From the NCBI RefSeq assembly GCF_014836675.1, contig NZ_JACSQK010000009.1:90840-154839 (forward strand): 64,000 nucleotides of DNA. The letters are read 5' to 3'. The notes under the pieces were generated by a model. That model made no database searches. It had not been told where the DNA came from and saw only the letters and a list, made by a program, of their open reading frames with translations. This DNA is from Comamonas avium. GTDB lineage: Bacteria; Pseudomonadota; Gammaproteobacteria; Burkholderiales; Burkholderiaceae_C. Of this stretch, positions 47,439 through 57,061 are shown piece by piece. The stretch's first letter is position 1. Every line of letters begins with the position of its first letter. The position numbers and the translations under genes were made by a program.

Positions 47439-48632
47439 ATGGCCACCAGCTCTAAAAAGTTCTCAACCTTTCTTGGCAAGAACGAACACCTCTCTCGATC
47501 TGATTTGCAGATTAAGGAGGGGCTGTATGTGGCCGATGCCAAGAATGTGGACATTGCGCTGCCCGGTCGTTTTATTGGCCGCCGAGGCTATGCCAAGGTG
47601 GTGCCGGGTACGAACATGCATTCGCTGTGGGTGTCTGGCACCGGGCGCGCGCTGGTGGTGTCTGCGGGGCAGTTGTGCGCGCTGGATGTGCGCAGCAAGC
47701 AGTTGCAGCCTTTGGATTTTGCGGTGCCACATTCGGCCACGCTCGCTTACGCAGACATGCCCGATGGAGACATTGCGGTAACTGACGGGCGCACGATGGC
47801 GCGCATCAAGCCGGATAACAGCGTGGCAGCCATGATTGCGCCAGCCCCATCGCCCGCGCCTGTGGCTACGGCGGATGCGGGCAACTTCTCTTATCTGTAC
47901 TGCTTTGCCTATGTGGATGCGCTGGGCGTAGTGGGACTGTGCACGCAGCCACAGTCCCTTGTGGGCGGTACGGTGCAGTTTGATGTGCCAGTGCCACCGG
48001 CAGGCCTGCGCACACAGATTTATGTGAGCCACCCCAATGGAGAGGTGATGTACCTGGATGCGCAGTCATCTGGAGGCGTGCACCACGTGGACGAATCACG
48101 GCTGGGGGGTGAGTGCCTGTCGCTGCACAAGCAAGCCCTGATGCCCGGCAACGCGCTGGGCCTGCATGGTGGCCGCTTGTACGCGGTGCGCGGCCATGCC
48201 ATTTATTACTCACAGCCTTACCACTTCGGTGTGATGGCCCCCAGCAACTTCATTGCGTTTGCTTCGCCAGTGACGGTGTTTGCGCCTATGCCGGGTGGCT
48301 GCTTTGTGGTGGCAGACAAGACGTACTGGTTGCAGGGCGCAGACCCCGCCACGGCTGACTTGCTGGTGGTCAATGAGCACGTGGGCATTGCGCGATCACT
48401 GGCGCGCCTGCCAGATGGGCGGGCGGTGTGGGGATCGTCGCAAGGGATTGTGGTGGGCAACGGTGCAGGGGAGGTTGCCTCATTGACCGACGCAGTTGTG
48501 CCGGCCCAGCGCGTGTTGCCAGGCACTACGGGGGCCACGCTCCGTGTGGAGCGCAACGGTGTCGATCAAATTATCAGCAAGCGCCAGCACCCCGGCTACG
48601 GGCGCGCGGGCGTCACTATGGAAGCGGAGTAG
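47439..48632 (+). CDS. Virion/tail structural protein, repeat-rich (397 aa)
   Basis: The ATG at 47439 (MATSSKKFSTFLGKNEHLSR) lies after the promoter-like motif; the frame itself opens at 47400. Repeated short strands with conserved Gly and Asp (SLWVSGTGRALVVSAGQLCALDVRSKQLQPLDF...TLAYADMPDGDIAVTDGRTMARIKPDN) suggest a beta-propeller. It opens the tail block. Such proteins occur below the portal in phages with polyvalent proteins; the exact role is not known. Confidence 0.7.
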   Translation: MATSSKKFSTFLGKNEHLSRSDLQIKEGLYVADAKNVDIALPGRFIGRRGYAKVVPGTNMHSLWVSGTGRALVVSAGQLCALDVRSKQLQPLDFAVPHSATLAYADMPDGDIAVTDGRTMARIKPDNSVAAMIAPAPSPAPVATADAGNFSYLYCFAYVDALGVVGLCTQPQSLVGGTVQFDVPVPPAGLRTQIYVSHPNGEVMYLDAQSSGGVHHVDESRLGGECLSLHKQALMPGNALGLHGGRLYAVRGHAIYYSQPYHFGVMAPSNFIAFASPVTVFAPMPGGCFVVADKTYWLQGADPATADLLVVNEHVGIARSLARLPDGRAVWGSSQGIVVGNGAGEVASLTDAVVPAQRVLPGTTGATLRVERNGVDQIISKRQHPGYGRAGVTMEAE

Positions 48633-48634
48633 AT

Positions 48635-49126
48635 ATGCACGCGAAACCCGGATTTATCTGGACCCTTGAGCACCTGTCCAAGGATGGTGTTGTGACCGAG
48701 GTGCAGCACAACCTGATGCCTCTGGAGGGGCTGAACCACTGGATTGATACCTTGTTGGGCAAGACGCCCCAGCAGGCGCAGTGGCACATCGGCTTGTTCA
48801 GTGGCGACTACACGCCCGTGCCCGGCGATGCTGCGCAGACCTTTCCTGTGCAGGCCACAGAGTTCACCGGCTACGAAGGTGCTACGCGCCTGGCCTTTGC
48901 TGCCTCAGTGGCATCTGGCGGAGAGGCCAACAACCACGCAAAGGTGGCCGAATTTACCTTTACCACACCGGCAACGATTTACGGGGGCTTTCTGGCTTCG
49001 GCTGCTGGAAAGGGGGCCACATCTGGCGTTTTGCTTTCTGCAGTGCGCTTTGCCGTACCGAAACCCAAAGAGGTGGGCGACATCTTGCGAGTGAAGGTGG
49101 CGCTGGGTCTTGAGTCTGACGATTAA
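48635..49126 (+). CDS. Tail-region protein of unknown function (163 aa)
   Basis: The product MHAKPGFIWTLEHLSKDGVV has NLMPLEGLNHWIDTLLGKTPQQAQWHIGLFSGDYTPVPGDAAQTFPVQATEFTGYEGATRLAF and ends with FAVPKPKEVGDILRVKVALGLE. Similar short proteins are found before fibre genes in podoviral tails. It starts two bases after the previous stop. It may be a baseplate or fibre-base piece. Confidence 0.65.
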   Translation: MHAKPGFIWTLEHLSKDGVVTEVQHNLMPLEGLNHWIDTLLGKTPQQAQWHIGLFSGDYTPVPGDAAQTFPVQATEFTGYEGATRLAFAASVASGGEANNHAKVAEFTFTTPATIYGGFLASAAGKGATSGVLLSAVRFAVPKPKEVGDILRVKVALGLESDD

Positions 49127-49141
49127 TTAGGAGAAAACACC

Positions 49142-49576
49142 ATGTGGAAAGCATCCCCCGGTCTGTGTGACCACGTAGCCCGAAACGGCTCTTATCTGAG
49201 CGCGCTCAATGGCCTGGTGCTGCGTATTTATGGTGGCGCCGAGCCTGCCAGCTCAGCGGGCAGTACGCAATCGAACACGATGCTGTGCGAGATCAAGCCT
49301 GACGGCGCTGGCCTGAATTTTGAAGCGGGTGGCAGCCCCGGTGTGATCAGCAAGGATGCTGCGCAAGTGTGGAGCTCGCTGGAAGCAGCAGCAGGCACGG
49401 CGACGTTCTTTCGCCTGGAAGCTGTTGATGATGCGGGTGACGAAGACAGCATGGCCATTCGCATTCAAGGCTCAGTGGGTGCTGTCAGTGGCGACATGAT
49501 CCTCTCGAACACGACGTTTGAGGTGGGATCGCCCCGCACGATCAAGCACTTCAACGTGGTGATTCCTTCGATTTAA
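49142..49576 (+). CDS. Tail-region protein of unknown function (144 aa)
   Basis: The product MWKASPGLCDHVARNGSYLS has GLVLRIYGGAEPASSAGSTQSN and FFRLEAVDDAGDEDSMAIRIQGSVGAVSGDMILSNTTFEVGS, a beta-rich chain. It shows the same layout as the preceding gene and should be part of the same tail structure. AGGAG lies in front of the ATG. Confidence 0.65.
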   Translation: MWKASPGLCDHVARNGSYLSALNGLVLRIYGGAEPASSAGSTQSNTMLCEIKPDGAGLNFEAGGSPGVISKDAAQVWSSLEAAAGTATFFRLEAVDDAGDEDSMAIRIQGSVGAVSGDMILSNTTFEVGSPRTIKHFNVVIPSI

Positions 49577-49586
49577 GGATTGCACC

Positions 49587-49889
49587 ATGAGCTCCCATCT
49601 ACTCAAAGCAAGTCTTTCGCCTGGGCAAATTCGGCACAAATTGCAATTTGATAACGCCACAGTCACTGGACCAGATGGCGGCAACATTGAAGGCTTTTGG
49701 CTCCGTACCGGGCCCTACAGCGAAGAAGTCGAACACCTTGCCTCGATAGACGGGGAGCTTTTGTCAAAGTATCCAGACCTGAAAGGGGTGGCTGATAGCG
49801 CAATGTTTGTGTCAGCTATGAATATGCCGGGGCACACAGGAATGAGCTACCCCATCGGGCGCATCACTTGGTTAATGCCACCGTCCTGA
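49587..49889 (+). CDS. Small tail-region protein (100 aa)
   Basis: The chain KASLSPGQIRHKLQFDNATVTGPDGGNIEGFWLRTGPYSEEVEHLASIDGELLSKYPDLKG is beta-rich with a short helical part. It lies one base before the next gene. It is not recognised; it might be a chaperone-like or connector piece for the fibre that follows. Confidence 0.6.
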   Translation: MSSHLLKASLSPGQIRHKLQFDNATVTGPDGGNIEGFWLRTGPYSEEVEHLASIDGELLSKYPDLKGVADSAMFVSAMNMPGHTGMSYPIGRITWLMPPS

Positions 49890-49890
49890 T

Positions 49891-51930
49891 ATGCAAGAAC
49901 TCGAAGAAGATTTCTATGACGCTGGAGTGCTACTCGAACTGCACTACGTTTCTCCCGACCCAGATGTGTTGGTGCACATCTTCGTCAGTAACTGGGAAGA
50001 AACAGTCACCGTTTTTAAAGGCCGCTTGAAAGTTGGAAGCAATCGTGAGCTTGTAGTCCAAATTAATTGTGAACCAAACTCTATAGCGGTTACTGCAGGT
50101 GGAGCTCGCGTGTTTGAGGGCGACCCTAACCTCCTGCTTCCATTTGGAAGCTGGCGCTATTGGAGGGACTTAGCTGCCGAGGCTCCATATCCGTTTTCTA
50201 AGCCTTCGCAGGGTGCATGGGAGCCTTCAGAGAGTGGTTCCGGTTTCAATGCATGGAGTGACGAGACTGCACATATCCGGGAGATCCGGCTTTTCCATGC
50301 AAAAGCTGCAGCGAACAACTTTTTCACAGGATATGTGTTTGCCTATGAGCGCTTGATGACTCTGAAACCGCCCGCACCAGAACCCGAGCCAGAACCGGGC
50401 GAAGGGGGTGATGGCAGCTCAGTCAGCGACGCCATTTATGCAGGCAACTTGCCATTCAACCTATCGGTGGCCCAGCCTGTTGCGCCGATTATGTGGATCA
50501 AAGTGCAGATTGCAGCGCGTGGGAATTACGAATTCACCACCGCTACGCCTGTGGTTGTCGATGATCCGTCGAACCCGGATACCTTTCTGGCGCTGTACGC
50601 CAGCAATGGGGTGGTGATTGATACCAATGACGATGCTGACGCTGACTTTAGTGATTTCAGATCGCGCATTGTGATGGAGGGGCTGGAGGCCGGTACCTAT
50701 TTCGTGGCGATTACTGGTTACGGAGCCAGTGCCCGCGATGGCTTTGATATGGAGGTGGATGGCGATATGCCGGTGGATGTGAATTTCGCCGCGCTGGCTT
50801 ATGTGCCGCCACCGCCGCCGCCACTGACGAAAATCACGCTTCCCTACCATCAAGAGTTCAAAGAAGAAAGTGCCCCAGTGCATTGGTACGAGGTGGAACT
50901 GGAGGCGGGGCTGTATGCGTTTGATACTTCTGCTTCGCTGTCGCCCACCGAAAACGATACTGCGCTAGGCCTGTTCAGAGAAAACGGGGATCTGTACGCC
51001 GAAGGCAATGCGCCGGGTAGTGGCGATTACCGCGACACCATTGTGATGGAGCTGGATGCAGGCGTTTACCGCCTTGCGTTGAGTAGTTACGGTGTGAGAT
51101 TTTCTAATGGCTTCAAGGCCAAATCAATCACCCCTCTCGCAGCTGGTGCTGTACTCAAGGTGTTTGCAGTGGTGCCTGGCACTGGCAGCGCCCATGACGA
51201 CGCGCGCTGGATTAAAGAGCTGCCATTCCGTGAAGAATTCAACGAGCCCGCGCCGTATCCAGTGGTCTGGTATGAGGTGGAAGTGGGCTTTTCGGAAGAC
51301 TACATTGGTTTCGATACAGCAGCCACACCAGACGAGCAGGCAGATACTTTCTTGGCGCTATTCGATTTAGAAGGGCAGTTGATTGCGCAGAACGACGATA
51401 CCAGCGGACTGCGCGCCAAGATTGTTCGATCCAACTTTTGGGGTAAGCATTATTTGGCCCTTGGTGGAGCAGGTTGTACGGCATCGGATGGGTTTCAAGT
51501 CACAACGGGCAACGGTGGCATACCGCAAGGCGCAGTGCTGGAAGTCAGCAGCTTTTATGCTGAGAAGCCGGTTGCTGTGCCAATTACGCAGTTTCCGTAT
51601 GTGGCCAGCTTCCCCGATGGTGGTGAGCCAGTGCATTGGTATCAGGTGGAGTACACAGGCTGGTACTCCACTGAATATCAATTCCATCCCGGCGATGGTG
51701 TGGCAGATGATGTGGGCTGGCGCGTAGCGATGTATTCGAATTCAGGCACTCTACTCAAAGAGAGTGGGTTGATTCGAGAGGGGTCGCTCAACGAATACAT
51801 GTACCACGTAGTTAGCCGGGGCACGTACTTCATTGCGATATGCGGACAGGGAGCAACTTTTGGCCCAGCGTTTGAGGTCAATGCACCCAATCGCATTGAG
51901 CCGGGTGTAGAGGTGCGAGTCCGAATATGA
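49891..51930 (+). CDS. Fibre-like protein with PPC-type repeats (679 aa)
   Basis: The first 155 residues look like a lectin-type beta-sandwich (LHYVSPDPDVLVHIFVSNWEETVTVFKGRLKVG...IREIRLFHA), followed by an acidic Pro linker (PAPEPEPEPGEGG). Four related repeats of about 110 residues follow, each with a pre-peptidase C-terminal (PPC)-like pattern. Examples are TFLALYASNGVVIDTNDDAD...GLEAGTYFVAITGYG and DTFLALFDLEGQLIAQNDD...KHYLALGGAG. It probably binds a surface glycan. Stop and next start overlap as ATGA. Confidence 0.75.
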   Translation: MQELEEDFYDAGVLLELHYVSPDPDVLVHIFVSNWEETVTVFKGRLKVGSNRELVVQINCEPNSIAVTAGGARVFEGDPNLLLPFGSWRYWRDLAAEAPYPFSKPSQGAWEPSESGSGFNAWSDETAHIREIRLFHAKAAANNFFTGYVFAYERLMTLKPPAPEPEPEPGEGGDGSSVSDAIYAGNLPFNLSVAQPVAPIMWIKVQIAARGNYEFTTATPVVVDDPSNPDTFLALYASNGVVIDTNDDADADFSDFRSRIVMEGLEAGTYFVAITGYGASARDGFDMEVDGDMPVDVNFAALAYVPPPPPPLTKITLPYHQEFKEESAPVHWYEVELEAGLYAFDTSASLSPTENDTALGLFRENGDLYAEGNAPGSGDYRDTIVMELDAGVYRLALSSYGVRFSNGFKAKSITPLAAGAVLKVFAVVPGTGSAHDDARWIKELPFREEFNEPAPYPVVWYEVEVGFSEDYIGFDTAATPDEQADTFLALFDLEGQLIAQNDDTSGLRAKIVRSNFWGKHYLALGGAGCTASDGFQVTTGNGGIPQGAVLEVSSFYAEKPVAVPITQFPYVASFPDGGEPVHWYQVEYTGWYSTEYQFHPGDGVADDVGWRVAMYSNSGTLLKESGLIREGSLNEYMYHVVSRGTYFIAICGQGATFGPAFEVNAPNRIEPGVEVRVRI

Positions 51931-53993
51931 GCCTCTACCCTAAAGAGTTTGGAGCAAGGTCGCCAGTTGCGCTGGCCAAGCTAAAGACCGCGGTGGCCAC
52001 TACTCCTGGTGTGCACACCGTATCGGTTTCGGTGCCTGGTGCACGCGGCTTTAAGTCGGGGGCATTCCAGCGTGTGGAGGCGCAGCCGTCGGAGTTTCAG
52101 TCCCCTGAAGTCGATGCGCTGTATGGCGTTGCAGGCCAGCGTGGGCCAGGCCAAAGTGCACTTGCGTATACAAGCACCAAGCTGACCAAGGGCAAAGGAT
52201 TCGCCACCCCGCAAACCAAGCTGCCACCAGGCGCGCAGTACTGGGTGAGCCACGCGCTGCGTGGGCTGTACTTGGGTCTTGGTAGCGTGGTGCGTACCAG
52301 CCGCATCTATCCGGTGACGTATGACATTCCAGATGGCCTGGGTGGCATGACAGGCAGCATGACCGTGACGATTGATGTCACCACCTCTGGCAACACCTTG
52401 TGGGTTGGGTCTGGCCCGCGCTACAAAGAAGAGCAGCTGAGCCCGTACCCCACACCGGTGGCGGATGGGGGGCATATTGCGCACATTGAGCTGTTTGCTA
52501 CGAACAACCCCAATGGGCCAGAGATGCAGCAGTACGAGGGTGCGGCAAAGCGCTCTTACTTTCCGATGGGCCTGACGTGGACGAGGCTGGCGTGCATGGG
52601 TGCAGATGGCTTGCACCGTGTGGTCATTCTCAGAAACATTGCAGGTCAGCCCGATGCCTGGGGGCTGAGCAAGCAGGCTTATGAGGCTGTCAGCGTGGTG
52701 GTGCCCAAGGCGGAATTGCGCAAGGCTCAGACGCTGGAGGGGGCTGTGCACCCCTTCACGCCGCCAAAAATAGCTGGCGCGGGCAGCTCCAACGTGGGGG
52801 TGTCTGCCTTGGTGGCACTGGGCGGCGGGCGCGTGGGCTGCGTGGTGGGCGTTCACCCCTTTGCGCGGCGCTCCATGGTGGGCTACAACCCAGCTGAAAT
52901 TGCGCTGCACCTGGGTAAAGAGCACGACCGTATCCTAACGTGGGAGTCACGCATCGAGTTCAAGAACAGCAAAGGCGCGCTGTATTTTGCTGTGTCTGAA
53001 GATTACGGCGCGACGTGGGCTTTCCAGTCGCTCAAGGTGTTTGATAAGCCTGTGCCTGCGTGGGAGGGCTTTGCATCCAATGCAGGGCTGCCGGCAGATT
53101 ACGTGACTGAGCAGCCACTGCTGGGGCGAGGCCTGTACCGAGCCGAAGGGATTGGCGTCTTTGATGAAGCCCAAGGGCGCTATGCGCGCTACGACCTGAT
53201 GTTTCCGGCACCAGACCGCGCAGGGGCTTGGGATAGCAAGGTGGTGGCGCGCACCAGTACGGCCACCAATATGTCGCACGCGTTCGCCATGTCTGCAGAC
53301 ATTTGGATGCTGGTGCTGCCCATGCTGGATGACCGTTACTACAACAACCGGGTGCAGGACTATGTGCGCTGGCGTTGTGTGGTGCTGCGCACGGACAACC
53401 GGGGCGGCACGTGGCGCGAGGTGGGCACGCCGTTTTCTGACCTTGCCAGCGAGTTCCCCAGAGATAAAGACCGTGGCTATGCCATCAAAGCGACGGTGCT
53501 GCGCGATGGTGCGGCCTTGGTTAAGTTTTACCGCGCCTTGCGCCGTGTAGGTGACCCACCCGCCGTGCGCGATCAGGTGCGCACGGTGCGCTTTGCACTG
53601 ACCACGGATTACGGGCTGACGTGGTCTGAGGTGCTGCCCACGGGCTTACCCAGTCTGGATGCGACCAAGCTGGGCAGTGTGATGGTGGTTAAAGCGATGC
53701 GCACCACCAGCGTGCTGGCCGTGACTGCATGGGACGAGGCCAGCAAAGCCTACTGGGTTTACACCTCCAAGAACGATGGCCTGACCTGGACGCAAGGGGC
53801 CAAGGTGGTGGATGGTGCCTTCATGGCCATGGACGAGGTGGTCACCGTTGATGGCACAAGCGGTAGCAGCTCCCCGAGTAATTTGACCTTCTTAACGCCA
53901 CTGTTGGATGCGCAAGGGCAGCCAGCCAAAGTGAACGCAGGCGCGCCGTGGGCGCATGACGCCTCCAAGAAATTGCCAGCGGGGCCCGTATGA
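51927..53993 (+). CDS. Tail fibre/spike with BNR (Asp-box) repeats (688 aa)
   Basis: Asp-box repeats are visible as SEDYGATWAF, TDNRGGTWRE, TTDYGLTWSE and SKNDGLTWTQ (about residues 352-630), the hallmark of sialidase-type beta-propellers. No set of sialidase active-site Arg residues was identified, so binding rather than cleavage is equally possible. The N-terminal 150 residues would attach to the tail. Overlaps at both ends place it in one translational chain with its neighbours. Confidence 0.75.
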   Translation: MSLYPKEFGARSPVALAKLKTAVATTPGVHTVSVSVPGARGFKSGAFQRVEAQPSEFQSPEVDALYGVAGQRGPGQSALAYTSTKLTKGKGFATPQTKLPPGAQYWVSHALRGLYLGLGSVVRTSRIYPVTYDIPDGLGGMTGSMTVTIDVTTSGNTLWVGSGPRYKEEQLSPYPTPVADGGHIAHIELFATNNPNGPEMQQYEGAAKRSYFPMGLTWTRLACMGADGLHRVVILRNIAGQPDAWGLSKQAYEAVSVVVPKAELRKAQTLEGAVHPFTPPKIAGAGSSNVGVSALVALGGGRVGCVVGVHPFARRSMVGYNPAEIALHLGKEHDRILTWESRIEFKNSKGALYFAVSEDYGATWAFQSLKVFDKPVPAWEGFASNAGLPADYVTEQPLLGRGLYRAEGIGVFDEAQGRYARYDLMFPAPDRAGAWDSKVVARTSTATNMSHAFAMSADIWMLVLPMLDDRYYNNRVQDYVRWRCVVLRTDNRGGTWREVGTPFSDLASEFPRDKDRGYAIKATVLRDGAALVKFYRALRRVGDPPAVRDQVRTVRFALTTDYGLTWSEVLPTGLPSLDATKLGSVMVVKAMRTTSVLAVTAWDEASKAYWVYTSKNDGLTWTQGAKVVDGAFMAMDEVVTVDGTSGSSSPSNLTFLTPLLDAQGQPAKVNAGAPWAHDASKKLPAGPV

Positions 53994-55921
53994 ATAACCA
54001 GCTTCTTAAAAATCCAAGCCGTTACCTGTACACAGAGTACGGCCAGCTATATGTGCCGGCTGTCCCTGCGCGCCCCGGCTATTGGCGGGTTGCGAGCGCG
54101 CCTCAGTGGGCTTGGGTGCCCGTCAAAACGGTGTATGGCCGTCCGCTAATGGGCCACTGGTCGATCACGATGTTTTGGTTCGATCCTTATCAGCGCAAAA
54201 ATATGGAGTGGAACGGGCAGGCCTTTGATGGGCAAGACATTCGTGTCCCTTACACCATCAGAGACGCTGGCAGTCGTGAAGAAATTCAGATCCGGGCACC
54301 AGACCAAAAAACGCAGATTTGGGTGCCGCCAACACCAGCCATCCCCGAGCAGCCATTTATCCCTGACAGGCATGTCTATGAGGACAACGCAGGTTGGGAT
54401 GCGGGTGCCCGTGCTGTGCGTACCGTGGCCCAGCATGGCGTCATTCACTGGAGCATGTCGGCCACCGCCCGTGGTGTCGTGGTGGGGCTGGCGCGCACCC
54501 CGGCAGCGGGGGCGTACTGGCAGTACCTGGTGGGCGTGCGTGCCGAAGAAGGTGTTGCCAAGGTGGTGGTATCGGGTGCCGATGTGGCGCATCTGGGGCG
54601 CTTTGGCAAGGACACCAAGTTCCGCATTGCATTCACGCAAGCAGCGTTTGAGGTGTATGTCGATGACGTGCTTCGCCATTCGGTACTAGTACCCGGCGAT
54701 GGTGCTGCGTTACTGTTTGATGTGAGCTTGTACAGCGCAGGCGACTATATTTTTAACCCGGCCATCACGGCGCACCATATCGGGAGTGTTCAAGGGCAGT
54801 TTCAGTTGCTGCAAGGGATGGCTACTGACGTGCTGCTTGACGGGGTGGTTTTGCTCAACGCCCCATATCTGCAGGGCAGTGCGCTGGGTGAGGGACAAGC
54901 CAACGACGCGGCCAGCGGCATCTTGGGTCATCTACTTGGTTTGGCGACTGACCTGGACGAGCTGGCATTTACCACAGGCCAGCTGCCCGCCTTGCAAGGT
55001 CAGGCCAGCGGCTACCGCGATTTACTGCCCCAAGAGGAACCATCCAACATTTATGCGGGGTTTGCACGCATCACGGCACAGGATGCAGTGACGGACACCG
55101 GTGTGCAGCAGCTGGCAGCGCCGTATTTGCAGGGGCTGGCCAGCGACGAGGCGGATGTGTCGGTGGCCTTTGGCTACTTGCCCAGCCTGAACCTGCTCAT
55201 TGAGGAAGAAGACCCCAATGAGGATGAACTGTGGCAGCGCGTGAAATGGCGCGGGGGCTTTCAACCGCACGGCGTGCAGGACATTGCACTGGTTCAGCGT
55301 GTGGTGCAGCGCTGGGCCATGGGCCAGACGAGCCTGAGCGCTGGCGATTGGGCTGAGCGCGCCAAGGTGCTGGCGGGGTGGGGGCTTTCTCAGGTTGGCA
55401 GCGCTGTGCTGCACGCCGTGGGCCGCCTGCCCAGCGGTGAGGGCAACCGCCTGCCTGCTGATGACGAGGGGGTGTCAGTGCTGACATGCCACGAAAGCGG
55501 CGGGTATGTGACGCAGTACACGGCCTACAACTTCCAGAGTTTTGCCACGATTAATGGCGCCTGCTACGGCGTGGCTGCTGATGGGGTGTATCTGCTGGAA
55601 GGTGACAGTGACGATGGCCGCGAGTGCGTGGCCAGTGTGGACTTGGGCACCAAGGATTTTGGCAGTAGCGATATGACAAGCTTGAGTGCGGCCTATGCCG
55701 GCATTGCCAGTGCGGCGCAAGCGGTACTGACTGTGCAAACCCGGCAAGGTGCCTTTCAGTACCGCCAGCGTGCCTGCCACCCACGCCTGCAGCAGCAGCG
55801 CTTTGATGTGGGGCGCGGCATGCGCGACACCCATTACGACCTGACCATTCAAGCCCCTGCCCATGGTTTGGAGCTGGCAGACCTGACCTTTGACATCAAC
55901 AACAGCTCCAGAAAGATTTGA
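53990..55921 (+). CDS. Large tail protein of unknown function (643 aa)
   Basis: The first 290 residues contain a Pro/Trp-rich start (VPARPGYWRVASAPQWAWVPVKTVYG) and a beta-sandwich-like part with FRIAFTQAAFEVYVDDVLRHSVLVPG. The middle is acidic; the end (FATINGACYGVAADGVYLLEGDSDDG...TKDFGSSDMTSLSAAYAGIASAAQAVLTVQT) resembles phage tail proteins near host-recognition genes. The role is inferred from order only. Confidence 0.65.
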   Translation: MNNQLLKNPSRYLYTEYGQLYVPAVPARPGYWRVASAPQWAWVPVKTVYGRPLMGHWSITMFWFDPYQRKNMEWNGQAFDGQDIRVPYTIRDAGSREEIQIRAPDQKTQIWVPPTPAIPEQPFIPDRHVYEDNAGWDAGARAVRTVAQHGVIHWSMSATARGVVVGLARTPAAGAYWQYLVGVRAEEGVAKVVVSGADVAHLGRFGKDTKFRIAFTQAAFEVYVDDVLRHSVLVPGDGAALLFDVSLYSAGDYIFNPAITAHHIGSVQGQFQLLQGMATDVLLDGVVLLNAPYLQGSALGEGQANDAASGILGHLLGLATDLDELAFTTGQLPALQGQASGYRDLLPQEEPSNIYAGFARITAQDAVTDTGVQQLAAPYLQGLASDEADVSVAFGYLPSLNLLIEEEDPNEDELWQRVKWRGGFQPHGVQDIALVQRVVQRWAMGQTSLSAGDWAERAKVLAGWGLSQVGSAVLHAVGRLPSGEGNRLPADDEGVSVLTCHESGGYVTQYTAYNFQSFATINGACYGVAADGVYLLEGDSDDGRECVASVDLGTKDFGSSDMTSLSAAYAGIASAAQAVLTVQTRQGAFQYRQRACHPRLQQQRFDVGRGMRDTHYDLTIQAPAHGLELADLTFDINNSSRKI

Positions 55922-55922
55922 T

Positions 55923-56969
55923 ATGACTGAACCTGTTTTTAGCCCTGCCGAGCTGGTGACCAAGTCCTGGAACATGGGTATGGCGCGCAGCACAGAGATT
56001 TCTGCCCAGACGGCAGGCTACTTTGAACAGGCGCTGGGCCAGGCCGGGGTGGCCAGCCACATGGCGCCGGCGCAGCTGCACTTTGATGTGGCGGTGCCTG
56101 AGCCGTTGGTGGAAATTCCGCGTCTGGCCCAAGGCGCAAGCATTGAGCAGTTCAACGGCTGGTGGGACGGCATGATCGATAAGCTGGCGGATCAGTACGC
56201 ACGCTATATCGATCGCTACTTTCCCAATGATTGCGCCTACCTGCAGCATGCGCAGCAGTGGTTGTGCGAGCAGATCACCAAGGGTGGCAGTGGCATCAAC
56301 CCCGTGGTAGAGCGCCAGATATGGGCGCGTGACCGCGACCGCATCACCCAGGAGTACACCGCACAAGAGAGCGACATTCTGGGCAGTTTTGCGGCGCGGG
56401 GGTTCCCCATGCCGCCCGGTGCAGCCCTGGGCGCGGTGCAAAAAACGCGGGCCGAAGCTGCGGCCAAAATCGCCGGGGCATCCCGCGACTTGGCGATCAA
56501 GCAGATGGACATGGAAATTGAGAATGTGCGCTTTGCCATGGACAAGGCCATAGGCCTGTACGCCACCACCATGGACGCGGCGCGCGACTACATGGCCGCG
56601 CTAGCTGGCACATCGGGCAACGTAACCCAGTTGCTTCCCAGTGTGACCGATAGCCAATCGCGCTTGATTTCTGCCGCATCGGGCTTTTACCAAAGCCGGA
56701 TTGCCGCCCAGGAGCTGCGCTTAAAGGCTGCAATGCCCAATGGGGAGTGGCAGCAGCAAGCTGCGATGCGCAATCTGGATGCACAGACTGCAGCAGCCAA
56801 TGCCAAGGTGCAAGCTGCGCTTGAAGCGGCCAAGGCGCTGTCCAACCAGGCAGCGGCGATGCTCAACGCACTGCATGTCAGCTCTTCTACCTCGGCATCT
56901 GGCAGCCATGGCGTGAGCTACAGCTACAGCGGCGAGGTGAGCGACGACGTGCCCCCGCACACCGTTTGA
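55923..56969 (+). CDS. Helical tail-region protein (348 aa)
   Basis: The ATG at 55923 follows the previous stop by one base. The protein is largely helical, with RQIWARDRDRITQEYTAQESDILGSFAARGFPMPPGAALGAVQ in the middle and a coiled coil near the end (EWQQQAAMRNLDAQTAAANAKVQAALEAAKALSNQAAAML), then a Ser/His tail. It is the last late structural gene before a terminator. Unrecognised. Confidence 0.65.
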   Translation: MTEPVFSPAELVTKSWNMGMARSTEISAQTAGYFEQALGQAGVASHMAPAQLHFDVAVPEPLVEIPRLAQGASIEQFNGWWDGMIDKLADQYARYIDRYFPNDCAYLQHAQQWLCEQITKGGSGINPVVERQIWARDRDRITQEYTAQESDILGSFAARGFPMPPGAALGAVQKTRAEAAAKIAGASRDLAIKQMDMEIENVRFAMDKAIGLYATTMDAARDYMAALAGTSGNVTQLLPSVTDSQSRLISAASGFYQSRIAAQELRLKAAMPNGEWQQQAAMRNLDAQTAAANAKVQAALEAAKALSNQAAAMLNALHVSSSTSASGSHGVSYSYSGEVSDDVPPHTV

Positions 56970-57008
56970 CGCGGGCCGATGCTGGCCGGTGCTGGAAATA
57001 AGCCATAA

Positions 57009-57039
57009 GCCCGCTGAGATATTTCAGCGGCCTTTTTTG
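57009..57039 (+). terminator. Terminator after the tail block
   Basis: CCGCTGA and TCAGCGG form the stem around GATATT, followed by CCTTTTTT. It also faces the leftward antirepressor gene that ends at 57062. Confidence 0.85.
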
Positions 57040-57061
57040 CGCCTACAGCCCAGCGTGCTGG